Notes: generated by a model from the sequence alone, not told the origin. A DNA stretch of 64,000 nt from CAYPLH01 sp964411505 (GCA_964411505.1 CAYPLH010000005.1:62001-126000), one strand, 5' to 3'; positions 54,248 through 63,634 are shown, counted from the stretch's first letter. A program made the numbers and translations.

Positions 54248-54297
54248 ACATAAGTCTCCCGATAAGTTTTAATCTTAAATTATGAAGAGTATAACAT

Positions 54298-54365
54298 GAA
54301 CATTCACCGTTGTCAAGTGAATATTCACCTTAGTTCAGCGAATATTCACTGAATATTCGCTGAAC
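54298..54365. promoter_or_regulatory. Palindromic operators upstream of the AlbA_2 regulator
   Basis: Perfect 12-bp palindrome GTGAATATTCAC at 54317-54328. Perfect 16-bp inverted repeat GTTCAGCGAATATTCA (54333-54348) with its complement at 54350-54365, one base between. A half site, GAACATTCACC, lies at 54299-54309. Confidence 0.65.
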
Positions 54366-54505
54366 AGTACTGAATTCCACCTGAATTTTGTCCAAGATAG
54401 TGTCAATATTTATAGTGTAGCATAAATCGGTATACTCAAAGTGCTTAATACATATACTTGGCTTGTAAATATACTTGGCTTTCCATCCCTAGCGAAGGAA
54501 GATCA

Positions 54506-55312
54506 CTACTTATATTTCTTCCTGTATTCCGAAGGATTTACTTTCATTGTATCAGTAAAAACCTTACTCAGGTAAAATTCATTTTGATAGCCGGATCGCT
54601 GTGCAATTTCGCTTAATGTATAGTTAGTTTCAAGCAACAGTCTTTGCACACGTTTTAATCTCAATGTAGTCAGGTATTCAAGGGGTCTTATCCTGAACGC
54701 AGCCTTAAAGCGCCTTGTAAATTGAACCGGACTTAAGCCTATTTCATGGGCTAGTTCCTTAAAATTCATCTTTTCGTAAGCATGTTTCTTAATAATGTCT
54801 GCCGCTTTATTCATAAGAGCATCTTCAGATGTCATGTTAAAAAGCATATTTATTTCATAAACATCAGCACAGTAGATATATAGAATTTCAGAGACTATAT
54901 GATTCATCCAGTGTTTGCTGAATCTGTCATCCCTGGATTCAAGAAGCTCAAGATATTGCAAACTGTTAAAAAGCCTCTGTGCATTAGACACTCTTATCTT
55001 TCCTAAAGGAAGAGACAGGTGATCATTAGCAAGTGCACCATTAGGATAATACCAGTCCAGCCGCATGTAATCAAAGGTCATCGGGGTAATGATCTGACGC
55101 TTAAGCTCCGTCCCCGGAGGACCAAAGAACATATCACCATCCGATACCAAACCCTTTTTATCATTAAATTCATAGGTAAAGGTACCTGAACTTATCACCA
55201 TTAATGTCCACTGTGAAACATTCGTTACAGGTTTTACAAAAGCTTTAAGATTATCATGATGTATGTAAAAATCTATAACCGGTGTGAGCTCCCATAATTC
55301 AAATCTGCTCAT
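54506..55312 (-). CDS. AraC-family transcriptional regulator
   Basis: The 268 residues have an N-terminal cupin-type ligand-binding domain (about 1-130; FTYEFNDKKGLVSDGDMFFGP). The C-terminal double helix-turn-helix has GLSPVQFTRRFKAAFRIRPLEYLTTLRLKRVQ and SGYQNEFYLSKVFTDTMKVNP in outline. The ATG at 55312 has AAAGGGG 8 bases upstream. It is divergent from the PP-loop gene, about 190 bases apart, so it probably controls it; the ligand is unknown. Confidence 0.88.
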   Translation of the reverse strand: MSRFELWELTPVIDFYIHHDNLKAFVKPVTNVSQWTLMVISSGTFTYEFNDKKGLVSDGDMFFGPPGTELKRQIITPMTFDYMRLDWYYPNGALANDHLSLPLGKIRVSNAQRLFNSLQYLELLESRDDRFSKHWMNHIVSEILYIYCADVYEINMLFNMTSEDALMNKAADIIKKHAYEKMNFKELAHEIGLSPVQFTRRFKAAFRIRPLEYLTTLRLKRVQRLLLETNYTLSEIAQRSGYQNEFYLSKVFTDTMKVNPSEYRKKYK

Positions 55313-55499
55313 AACATTCCCCTTTATTGTGTAATAAGAATTAATGAAATATTTTATAAATAATATGATAAAATATTTCATTCAAAAAGTAAACTAATTG
55401 TGCTATTATTAATATACAACATTGTTAGCAACTCTTCTATAGTATATTAAACCAATGAAATTATTCATAAAAATAAAATTATTGAAAGGAGTACCAATA

Positions 55500-56318
55500 A
55501 TGACTAAAAAGGAACTTATCGAAAAGAAGCTGAATGATTCTAAAAAAATGGTTGAGGAGGCTTTCCAAAAGTATGATGTGGACAAAATAGCTATTGCTTA
55601 TACCGGAGGCAAGGACAGCACACTGGTGTTGCATATTGTTTCCGAAGTCTGCAAGGAAAAAGGGTTCAAAATGCCAAAATGCTTTTGCATTGATGAAGGC
55701 GACATGTTTGATGAGGTTAGAGCTTTCATTAAAGAAGTAGAAGCAAAATACAATGTGACTGTCGAGTTTATACATAATAGTGATGTATCGAGGGCTGCAG
55801 GCGGTGTCCTTGGAGCAACAGTACAGGTTAAGGATCTTGACGAAAAGAACAGAAAAGAAGTTGAACGGCTGGGTTATGAAGAAGATGAATTTGACTATGA
55901 ACCCGAATCCTTCGTTGGAAACCATCTTATGAAAACAGTAACACTCAATAATCACCTTGAAGAAAATATCATTAAAGCATTCTTTGAAGGTATTCGATGG
56001 GATGAGCAGGGTGCAAGAGCAAACGAAAAATATTTTAGTCCAAGAATTGCTACAGAATATAGCCCCGAACACACGAGACTTTGCCCCATCCTTCATTTTA
56101 CCGAAAGGGATGTATGGGATGCACATTTTCAATATAATATCCCTATTTGCTCGCTTTATAAACAGGGATACAGATCATTAGGTGCAAGAGTAACAACGGC
56201 AAAGGTAAGTGATATTCCCGCATGGGAACAGGATCTTGAAAACACCAGCGAAAGAGGCGGGCGTCGTCAGGATAAAGAAGGACTTATGAAAAAGCTCCGT
56301 GATCTTGGGTATATGTAA
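55500..56318 (+). CDS. PAPS-reductase-like PP-loop family protein
   Basis: The 272 residues have the PP-loop AYTGGKDSTLVLHIV near the N terminus, a CFCIDEGDMFDEV segment, and the tail YRSLGARVTTAKVSDIPAW, then SERGGRRQDKEGLMKKLRDL. This is like ATP sulfurylase small subunits (CysD) and PAPS reductases. No CysN or other sulfate gene is near. It may activate or transfer a sulfur or sulfate group, but this is open. GAAAGGAG lies 9 bases before the ATG at 55500. It is divergent from AraC and followed by the propeller gene. Confidence 0.8.
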   Translation: MTKKELIEKKLNDSKKMVEEAFQKYDVDKIAIAYTGGKDSTLVLHIVSEVCKEKGFKMPKCFCIDEGDMFDEVRAFIKEVEAKYNVTVEFIHNSDVSRAAGGVLGATVQVKDLDEKNRKEVERLGYEEDEFDYEPESFVGNHLMKTVTLNNHLEENIIKAFFEGIRWDEQGARANEKYFSPRIATEYSPEHTRLCPILHFTERDVWDAHFQYNIPICSLYKQGYRSLGARVTTAKVSDIPAWEQDLENTSERGGRRQDKEGLMKKLRDLGYM

Positions 56319-56500
56319 GTTGCTATGTACCGTTAGTTACACAGGAATTTAAGCCTCTTTAAGCATCACATCAAATAATGTTAGGTTTACCCTGGTTGGA
56401 TGTGTTGAACGAGTAAGTAAAGTTAATAAAGTTTTATAAGTTTTTCGTAACGGCATCTTCTTGTCTATTTATTTGTAATGAAAGGAATGGGTTATTAATT

Positions 56501-57814
56501 ATGAAATTTAATTTTGAAGGTATTGTGGAATTCCCCTGCGATGTAGAAAGGCTGGAAAACGGTAACACACTGATATCTGATGCCGGTAACGAAGCAGGTG
56601 AAGGAAGCGAAGTTATAGAAGTGGATCCACTAGGACAAATCGTTTGGAGGTTTGGAGAAGGTCTTAAGTTTGCCCATAGCGCAAAACGTCTCCCTAATGG
56701 AAACACCTTGATAAGTGATACAAATAACGATCGAGTTATTGAAGTCAATAAAAAAGGTAAAATTGTTTTTACAACTGACTCCTGGGGAAACAATACAGGC
56801 ATACTCTCAGACCGAACTCATATAAGTTATCCCAATGATGCGCATTTGTTGGATGACGGTACTCTAGCTATTACCGACAGAAATAATAACCGTTGTGTTA
56901 TTACTGACTACAGCGGAAATGTAATCTGGAAGTATGATAAAGATATTAAACATCCGCATAATTGTGACATTTTAAAAAACGGTAATTTACTCATGGCTGA
57001 CTCTGATGGTAAAAGAGTTATAGAAGTAAACAGAGATAATGAGATAGTCTGGCAGTATGGTGATGGCACCGATAAATACTTGGACTGGCCAAGAGATGCA
57101 GATCGCTTGGAAAATGGAAACACGCTGATTACCGATTCAAGACATAGCAGAGTTATAGAAGTTACCCCTGAGGGTGATATTGTATGGGAATATAAAGTTT
57201 CATATTTTGCAAACTTTTATGACGCAGACAAGCTTGCAAATGGTAATGTATTGATATCCGATCAGCAGCGTCACCAAGTTCTTGAAGTTGACCCTTATGG
57301 AAATGTAATATGGCTTTTCAGAAATTACAGGAATCCTAATAAGATTAATAGTAAGCTTACAAACGGTTTCTTTAAAACAAGAAGCGAAGACGGAAATCCT
57401 GAAGATTGGATTCTTTTTAACCGCTTTGCCGAAGGCGGTGGTAAGCTAATCTGGAAAGAAGATGAAAAACCTCGTCCGTGCCCGGGTCTGGAATTTGACC
57501 GTCCTGGTGCTTTATGCCTGCAGCAGATAGTTGCAGTAAAACCGGGAAAGCTTTATAAGATGGCTGGAAAAATCAAAACTGAGGGTCTTTTACCAGGTAG
57601 TTTTGCATATCTACAGCTGGCCTTCCTTGATTCATTTGGTGCCCTTGTTGAGGATGCATCAAGAGCACCTAAGGGAACACTTTTTACTGGCGATAAAGAT
57701 TGGATAGAGGATTCCTTTGATGCAATAGCTCCAGAAAATGCAACAGCAGTAGAGGTGCGTGTTGTGATTTGCGGAAAAGGGCGGGTATGGGCAAAGAACA
57801 TAATGCTTTTGTGA
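56501..57814 (+). CDS. Six-repeat beta-propeller protein with C-terminal beta domain
   Basis: The 437 residues have six repeats of the pattern RLENGNTLISD...RVIEVDPxGxIVW (about 10-280), as in the arylsulfotransferase-type (Arylsulfotran_2) beta-propeller. A C-terminal domain of about 140 residues follows (FKTRSEDGNPEDWILFNRFAE onwards), probably a beta-sandwich. There is no signal peptide. It lies about 180 bases after the PP-loop gene, on the same strand. A sulfotransferase role is a guess from the family name; an NHL-like scaffold is also possible. Confidence 0.75.
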   Translation: MKFNFEGIVEFPCDVERLENGNTLISDAGNEAGEGSEVIEVDPLGQIVWRFGEGLKFAHSAKRLPNGNTLISDTNNDRVIEVNKKGKIVFTTDSWGNNTGILSDRTHISYPNDAHLLDDGTLAITDRNNNRCVITDYSGNVIWKYDKDIKHPHNCDILKNGNLLMADSDGKRVIEVNRDNEIVWQYGDGTDKYLDWPRDADRLENGNTLITDSRHSRVIEVTPEGDIVWEYKVSYFANFYDADKLANGNVLISDQQRHQVLEVDPYGNVIWLFRNYRNPNKINSKLTNGFFKTRSEDGNPEDWILFNRFAEGGGKLIWKEDEKPRPCPGLEFDRPGALCLQQIVAVKPGKLYKMAGKIKTEGLLPGSFAYLQLAFLDSFGALVEDASRAPKGTLFTGDKDWIEDSFDAIAPENATAVEVRVVICGKGRVWAKNIMLL

Positions 57815-57890
57815 TATTGCTTAAAGGCGGTTCTTCCTAGAATCGCCTATCTTAGCCTCTTAACTTCCTCACTTTTTTAGATTAGCGAAA

Positions 57891-57909
57891 AATGATATAG
57901 TGTACAAAA
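57891..57909. repeat. AATGATATAGTGTA motif, copy 3
   Basis: AATGATATAGTGTACAAAA, close to the copies at 33585 and 50381. It lies between the propeller gene and the zinc-ribbon gene. Confidence 0.4.
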
Positions 57910-57914
57910 ACTCT

Positions 57915-59069
57915 CTAATAACCTACGTTTATTCCCGCACCATATCCTGATAATAAAAGATAGCCTAATCCTATAAGCGCAAGTGCTCCAGCAACTACTG
58001 CAACAACCTTCCATGCGCTCACAGGTGCATATCCTTGAACTTTCCCTGTCTGACCGTTCACCATAAATCTAAATATTTTGTTTTTATATTTGTATGAAGC
58101 AATAAATACAGGAAGCAACAAGTGTTTGTACTTAATATTACTGTACCTTGTGTTTATTTTAAGATTCCTTACTTGATCACCATTTATCTGCCTGATTATC
58201 CCCTGTCGAATGCTTTCCTTTATCTGTTTCTTTGCGATCTCCCAACCGGGGTCAAGACCTATACTGTACTTTTCTGCTAAAAATCCTGTCAAATATCTGG
58301 GATCATACTTAACAAGTTCCTGCATATCAAAAGGTTCAAGCTTTTTCATTAGATCTGAATCTGCATTCTTGGACGCGTTTACAAGTACATCATCAAAAAA
58401 TCTGGAATAACCGCCACTCACCCATTGCCAGCGTATCTTTCTTTCCTGGTATGTCTCCATATGTCTTTTGCCGTTTCTTGTAACCCAGCGAGTACGGGTT
58501 ACATAATAATATGTACCTTTTTGGGCAACATAGTCTGAACCTGTGTCCGAATCATATGTCCAGGAGGGAATGTATACACCGGACATTTTTTTAATCTGAC
58601 TGTCTATTTTAACAGCTTTTGGTGCAAAAAATCTTCTTCTTATCCAATTTTTAAAAAGGTCAGCAGCCTTATTTGCTGATAGTTTAAATGGTATCAGCGT
58701 TTCAGGAGGAATCCCCGCAGTTTCATCAAGCTTTACCACATGGGAGGAACCACAAAATGCACAGGCTTGCGCAGTAGTAAATGTATCCAGAACAGTTTGT
58801 GCACCACAGCTTTCACATTTCATTACCCTGTTTTCCTGCCCCCAGCTTGCATTATCGTTAGCAGTCAAAAAATCGTGCTCATCAATATCCCCGTCCTGTG
58901 CCGTAATATTTATGCTATTACCACAATACTGACACATAAGGGTCTGTGTATCCGGGTTAAATGTCATATTGGCACCACAGCCAGGACATGCAAACTTATC
59001 AGTTTCTTCTTTGCTTACCGTATCGTTCTGATTTAGCGTATCACTTGATTGCTCCTTTTCCTGTTCCAT
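57915..59069 (-). CDS. YdjG-like double zinc-ribbon membrane protein
   Basis: The 384 residues have an N-terminal zinc ribbon (CPGCGANMTF ... CQYCG), a second ribbon (CESCGAQT ... CAFCGSS), a central beta-rich domain (YIPSWTYDSDTGSDYVAQ) and two hydrophobic segments at the C terminus (about 355-380). Related Bacillus YdjG works with YdjI (SPFH) at the membrane. The ATG at 59069 has GAGGGGGG 4 bases upstream. The SPFH gene is the neighbour on the same strand, with 301 bases between that hold nothing I can name. Confidence 0.8.
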   Translation of the reverse strand: MEQEKEQSSDTLNQNDTVSKEETDKFACPGCGANMTFNPDTQTLMCQYCGNSINITAQDGDIDEHDFLTANDNASWGQENRVMKCESCGAQTVLDTFTTAQACAFCGSSHVVKLDETAGIPPETLIPFKLSANKAADLFKNWIRRRFFAPKAVKIDSQIKKMSGVYIPSWTYDSDTGSDYVAQKGTYYYVTRTRWVTRNGKRHMETYQERKIRWQWVSGGYSRFFDDVLVNASKNADSDLMKKLEPFDMQELVKYDPRYLTGFLAEKYSIGLDPGWEIAKKQIKESIRQGIIRQINGDQVRNLKINTRYSNIKYKHLLLPVFIASYKYKNKIFRFMVNGQTGKVQGYAPVSAWKVVAVVAGALALIGLGYLLLSGYGAGINVGY

Positions 59070-59370
59070 AATACCCCCCTCAATCAGTACAGCAATACTC
59101 GTGAATTTATTCTTTAAAGCAGAGGCATTAACACGCTTCCAATACTTTACAGAGACGTATAAATACCCATTATTATTCAATGCGAGTACGCTGTAGTATT
59201 TTATTATCCGCCAATCCACCATTTTTACTTAACGACGCTTGGAGTAAAGTACATTGGCTATGTTCTTTTAACCCCAGATCAACATACTGCTTAATCCTAT
59301 TAAACTATATATATGCTTAGCTGATGCTTACTTATGATTAAAGCCATGAATGCTGCAATGCTGATTTAGG

Positions 59371-60498
59371 TTAAACAGCTGTTCCGCATTCGGGGCAAAA
59401 TTTTACTCCTTCTGCAAGTTTTATTCCGCAATCTTTACACTTTGACGCTTCTTGATTGAAACCACACTGGGGACAAAATTTCACATCTACATTAATATTC
59501 GTTCCGCACTTTATACACTTTTTTGCAGCTTGATCTACAGACTTTCCACAAGAACCGCAAAATTTATGGGACACAGGTACACTCTTTCCACATGACGGAC
59601 ATACTTTGACCTCTTCGCTGACAGAATCCTGTTTAGTATCCTGTTTGCCCAAAGCATCAGCCATTACTTTACCAAAAGCCGCTCCAGCTCCAAAACCCAT
59701 ACCAACAGAAGCACCACCTCCCGGATTTTGCGCCGCATCCCTAATTGCTTCAGCAGCTTGATATTTAGTATATTGATTGAGATCTCCCAAAACGCCCATA
59801 GATGTCCTCTTATCCAGTGTCTTTTCGACTTCCTCGGGCAATGAAATATTTTCAATTAAAAATGTGCTCAACTCAAAACCAAAGTTTTCAAAAACAGGCT
59901 TTAGCTTTTCCTTTCCCTGAGCACTCAGCTCATCATAATGCATAGCAAGATCAATGGCCGCAATCCTGCTTTCCCCAAGCATATCACTGACACCTGAAAC
60001 TATAGACCTCTTAAGCTGCCCTGTAATACTCTCGGTATCAAATTTGCTGCTTGTTCCAAACACTTCTTTAAGAAATATTTCAGGCCAGGCAACTTTAAAA
60101 GAATAAATCCCATACGCTCTTAACCTCAACATCCCAAATTCAGCGTCTCGCATCATTACGGGGTTCATTGTCCCCCATTTCTGATTGGTAAACTGCTTAG
60201 TATTAATAAAATACACTTCAGCTTTAAAAGGAGAGTTGAAACCATATTTCCATGATTTTAGCTTTGTCATTATGGGCATATTCTGTGTATTAAGTACATG
60301 CCTTCCAGGAAAGTACACATCGGCAATAACACCCTCATTTACAAAAACAGCAGCCTGTGATTCTCTTACAGTAAGCTGTGCACCCATTTTTATTTCCTTG
60401 TTCGCCACCGGGAATCTGTAGACCATCGTATTCGACGAATCGTCTGTCCATTCTATTACCTCAATGAATTGGTTTTTAATAAAATCAAATAATCCCAT
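59371..60498 (-). CDS. YdjI-like SPFH-domain protein with zinc ribbons
   Basis: The 375 residues have an SPFH-like domain (about 15-270; MVYRFPVANKEIKMGAQLTV, YFPGRHVLNTQNMP) and a Gly/Ala-rich linker. A C-terminal double zinc ribbon follows (CPSCGKSVPVSHKFCGSCG, CIKCGTNINVDVKFCPQCG and a third CKDC...CPEC). It forms membrane-associated scaffolds in related systems. It is the upstream partner of the YdjG-like gene. No PspA homologue is present here. Confidence 0.83.
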   Translation of the reverse strand: MGLFDFIKNQFIEVIEWTDDSSNTMVYRFPVANKEIKMGAQLTVRESQAAVFVNEGVIADVYFPGRHVLNTQNMPIMTKLKSWKYGFNSPFKAEVYFINTKQFTNQKWGTMNPVMMRDAEFGMLRLRAYGIYSFKVAWPEIFLKEVFGTSSKFDTESITGQLKRSIVSGVSDMLGESRIAAIDLAMHYDELSAQGKEKLKPVFENFGFELSTFLIENISLPEEVEKTLDKRTSMGVLGDLNQYTKYQAAEAIRDAAQNPGGGASVGMGFGAGAAFGKVMADALGKQDTKQDSVSEEVKVCPSCGKSVPVSHKFCGSCGKSVDQAAKKCIKCGTNINVDVKFCPQCGFNQEASKCKDCGIKLAEGVKFCPECGTAV

Positions 60499-60603
60499 AA
60501 AAACACCCCACTAATTTTAATTGATTAAATTATATCATACTATAATAAAAATTATTAAATAATATCTCGTGAAATATTTACTTTTTTCTATTTATGCCAT
60601 AAT

Positions 60604-60692
60604 TAAGGTAATCGGTTACCGCATGGTGCGGTTACCACAGAGAAATTAAATTACTTAATCACTCTGCGGGTAGGCAGGGTGATTATTTTTTT
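60604..60692 (+). ncRNA. Candidate structured RNA or attenuator
   Basis: Two hairpins: GGTTACCGC/GCGGTTACC (60614-60636, one mismatch) and AATCACTCTGC/GCAGGGTGATT (60657-60684) followed by TTATTTTTTT on the + strand. The block CAGAG (60637-60641) can also pair with CTCTG (60662-60666), which would break the terminator stem. Both neighbours are on the minus strand, so the second hairpin may instead end prfC. Confidence 0.4.
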
Positions 60693-60693
60693 C

Positions 60694-62301
60694 TCATATA
60701 ACCGGTGGTGGAATGTCTAAAAACTTTATATCTTTGTTTTTATCCATTACCCTGTTTAAAGCCCACTGATTTTCTAACAGTATAACCGGTCGTTTGTATT
60801 CATCTTCAACAAGAGCTGCACTATTTGTATACCCCAGCAAATCCCTTGTTATTTCCTCATCGGTTATTGCCCATCGTGCTATAGTAAAGGGTAGTTTGTT
60901 TATCACAATATCTACACCATATTCATTTTTCATTCTATACTCTAGAACCTCAAACTGGAGTACCCCAACCACACCAATAGTAAGTGTTTCAACGCCTATA
61001 TTGGGTTGTTTGAAAACCTGTATTGCTCCCTCTTCTGCGACCTCATTAATGCCCTTTAGAAACTGCTTTCTTTTCAATGCATTTTTAGTCATAACTGTAG
61101 CAAAATGTTCAGCGGGAAATATTGGTATGCCTTCAAACCTAAACTCTTTTTTCAAGTCACAGAGTGTATCTCCGATACTAAATATGCCCGGATCAAATAC
61201 ACCAATTATGTCTCCTGCATAAGCTTCTCCAACCACTTCTCTGTCTTGCGCTAAAAACTGCTGGGGCTGTGACAAACGAACCGATTTACCCATTCTAACA
61301 TGATTTACTTCAATCCCTTTTTCAAACCTCCCCGAGCATATTCTTACAAATGCTATCCTGTCCCTGTGAGCAGGGTTCATATTAGCCTGAACCTTGAAAA
61401 CAAACCCTGAAAAGTCTTCACTTGTAGGATCTACCAAGCCATTATCCGATTTTCTTGCTACCGGTTCAGGCGCCATATTAAGAAATTCTTCCAAAAATGG
61501 TCTTACTCCGAAGTTTGTCATTGCACTTCCAAAAAATATTGGTGTAAGCTCACCGGCTTTCACCTTTTCAAAATCAAATTCATCTCCTGCAATATCCAGC
61601 AATGTAATATCCTCGCAAAGCTGATCATACAAGTGTTGATCTAATAGCTCTCTGAATTTTTCATCTTCAACGTTACCTGCTTTTGATGCTACTATATCCC
61701 GACCATGACGACCAGCTTCAAAAAGCTCAATTTGTGCAAGCTTTCGGTTATACACCCCTTTAAAGTTACCATCAGTACCAATAGGCCAGTTAATGGGACA
61801 GGATCTTATTCCGAGAACCTTTTCTAATTCTTCCATAAGCTCAAAAGGGTTCTTACAGCTTCTGTCCAATTTATTTACAAATGTAAAAATGGGAACTCCT
61901 CTCATTTTACAAACATGAAACAGTTTTTTGGTCTGCTCCTCCACGCCTTTGGCACCGTCAATAAGCATAACAGCACTGTCAGCTGCTGTTAGTGTCCTGT
62001 AGGTATCCTCACTGAAGTCTTGGTGACCGGGAGTATCAAGTATATTTATGCGGTAACCGTTATAATCAAAGTTCATTACACTGGATGTAACAGATATTCC
62101 CCTTTGCTTTTCAATTTCCATCCAGTCTGACATAGCATGCTTCTGTGCCTTTCTTCCTTTTACAGTTCCTGCAAGACGAATAGCTCCTCCATATAATAGA
62201 AGCTTTTCTGTTAACGTTGTTTTACCCGCATCGGGGTGGGAGATTATAGCAAATGTTTTTCTTTTTTTCACTTCATTTTCTATGCTGTTATGCTGTATCA
62301 T
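60694..62301 (-). CDS. prfC: Peptide chain release factor 3
   Basis: GTPase that removes RF1/RF2 from the ribosome. The 535 residues match RF3: SHPDAGKTTLTEKLLLYGG (G1), the RGISVTSSVM switch, DTPGHQDFSEDTYRTL (G3), FVNKLDRSCKNP (G4), and EF-Tu-like domains 2 and 3. It is a single gene; the region after its stop holds a hairpin that could be its terminator. Confidence 0.95.
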   Translation of the reverse strand: MIQHNSIENEVKKRKTFAIISHPDAGKTTLTEKLLLYGGAIRLAGTVKGRKAQKHAMSDWMEIEKQRGISVTSSVMNFDYNGYRINILDTPGHQDFSEDTYRTLTAADSAVMLIDGAKGVEEQTKKLFHVCKMRGVPIFTFVNKLDRSCKNPFELMEELEKVLGIRSCPINWPIGTDGNFKGVYNRKLAQIELFEAGRHGRDIVASKAGNVEDEKFRELLDQHLYDQLCEDITLLDIAGDEFDFEKVKAGELTPIFFGSAMTNFGVRPFLEEFLNMAPEPVARKSDNGLVDPTSEDFSGFVFKVQANMNPAHRDRIAFVRICSGRFEKGIEVNHVRMGKSVRLSQPQQFLAQDREVVGEAYAGDIIGVFDPGIFSIGDTLCDLKKEFRFEGIPIFPAEHFATVMTKNALKRKQFLKGINEVAEEGAIQVFKQPNIGVETLTIGVVGVLQFEVLEYRMKNEYGVDIVINKLPFTIARWAITDEEITRDLLGYTNSAALVEDEYKRPVILLENQWALNRVMDKNKDIKFLDIPPPVI

Positions 62302-62517
62302 AAATTCTCTATCCTCGATTTCATTTTAATTTACAAAAACCAAAATAAGCTCTACATATATTAATTAAATGCTGTTCTTAAAAAATTATTGTTAACGGTT
62401 TTTACTAATACATTATGCATTCATAAAATATAGCTCCAAAAAATTGCGAACAAAAATTATTATACCACTTAAAACAATACTTGTAGTCAATTTGTTAAAA
62501 ATTTTAAGCATATATAA
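62302..62517. other. Intergenic region upstream of prfC
   Basis: AT-rich, probably holding the prfC promoter. No gene or RNA is recognised. It is followed by the mobile element. Confidence 0.4.
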
Positions 62518-62525
62518 ATTTTTAG

Positions 62526-62776
62526 GTGTCTATTCAGAGGTAGCTCAAACATATTAACTGAAGAATCATCTCTAATACGGCTAGTTACAGCGAGGCTTAG
62601 GAAAACACAATTTAAAATGCCTTAGAGTTTAGTAATGTCCGTGCTGTTTGAACGCAAGTGAGTTCACGGAATTACTTAACGAGAAGGCATTTTAAATTGA
62701 TTGTTTTCATTGCTGAAGCTGTATTGCAGTATTGGAGATGATTCTTCATGAAAAAAAGCTACCTCTGAATAGACAC
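62526..62776. mobile_element. MITE, 251 bp, with 20-bp terminal repeats and 8-bp target duplication
   Basis: The left end GTGTCTATTCAGAGGTAGCT (62526-62545) is the exact complement of the right end (62757-62776). The 8 bases ATTTTTAG occur on both sides (62518-62525 and 62777-62784), the target duplication. The inside is one long hairpin: 62560-62578 with 62729-62747 (one mismatch), 62602-62622 with 62684-62707, and 62631-62643 with 62665-62676. There is no coding frame, so a transposase would have to act from elsewhere. Confidence 0.75.
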
Positions 62777-63008
62777 ATTTTTAGCATAGAAATATTGTAT
62801 AGTTACTACAATAGTAACATATTAAATAAATTATATTTTTGCTGAATTTTTGACTATCTGATTGTTTTGATTTATACTTAAGACAATATTGAAGAATGTA
62901 GACAAGAAAATGACAGGTAATAACCTACTGATATTCTTGGTAGGATGAGCATTCAGTGCGTGTATATAATAGCCGCATAATTCTATTATTTGGAGATGGA
63001 GGATTGCT

Positions 63009-63236
63009 ATGAACGAATATGTTATTAATTTTTTATGGGACAATGATGCTTTTGTATGGGTTGCTACCAGTGAAGATATACCTGGGCTTGTTTTAGAATC
63101 AGGCTCCCTTGATGCATTAATGGAGCGTGTTAGGTTTGTAATTCCTGAACTCCTAGAGCTAAATGGCAACAATTCATGTAATATTTCACTTATCTATAAT
63201 ACTTACCGCCACGAAAGGATTTCATGTCATGGCTGA
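63009..63236 (+). CDS. DUF1902 (HicB-like) antitoxin candidate
   Basis: The 75 residues resemble the DUF1902 family: FLWDNDAFVWVATSEDIPGL and VLESGSLDALMERVRFVIPELL. It is a partial HicB fold without a clear DNA-binding domain. GGAGG lies 6 bases before the ATG. Its stop overlaps the next gene by 8 bases, so the two are coupled. The role as antitoxin is inferred from the pair. Confidence 0.75.
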   Translation: MNEYVINFLWDNDAFVWVATSEDIPGLVLESGSLDALMERVRFVIPELLELNGNNSCNISLIYNTYRHERISCHG

Positions 63237-63423
63237 ATACGAGAAAAAAGTTAGAGCTATACTCACAAAAAACACTTGTTCTTTCGTTCGTCATGGGAAA
63301 GGGGATCATGATATCTGGTTTAGCCCTATTACAGATCGTCACTTCACCGTAGATGGAAAAATCAAGTCACGGCATACAGCAAATGCAATAATGAAACAAA
63401 GTGGCATCAATCATCGTTTCTGA
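63229..63423 (+). CDS. hicA: HicA-like mRNA interferase toxin candidate
   Basis: The 64 residues match HicA: VRAILTKNTCSFVRHGKGDH, with the catalytic-type His in GDHDIWFSP, then TVDGKIKSRHTANAIMKQSG. The family cuts mRNA and is neutralised by its partner. The ATG at 63229 lies inside the end of the DUF1902 gene. The order antitoxin-toxin is the reverse of classic hicAB. Confidence 0.82.
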   Translation: MAEYEKKVRAILTKNTCSFVRHGKGDHDIWFSPITDRHFTVDGKIKSRHTANAIMKQSGINHRF

Positions 63424-63487
63424 TAACTTATCTATTACACACCCAATCTGTAACCTAATCAAAGTAATTAACATAATATATATTAAT

Positions 63488-63561
63488 ACAGCGTTAAATC
63501 CATTTATCAGCATTTATGTGCTTGACTTAAAAAATAACCGAAAACGATTCAACGTGCTATT
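63488..63561. repeat. Second copy of the dispersed repeat seen at 2708-2782
   Basis: ACAGCGTTAAATCC, then ATCAGCATTTATGTGC and CGATTCAACGTGCTATT, in the same order and spacing as at 2708-2782. Identity is moderate. Confidence 0.45.
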
Positions 63562-63634
63562 CCTGTCAAGACACTTTAAGTATTAACGCTGTAGTAGTAA
63601 TTATAATTTTAAATCTTGCGAGGAGTTGAGCAAA

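Noticed and set aside
55479..56132. Long open frame opposite the PP-loop gene
   Set aside because: It is antisense to a well-supported gene, has no ribosome site, and its product resembles no protein.
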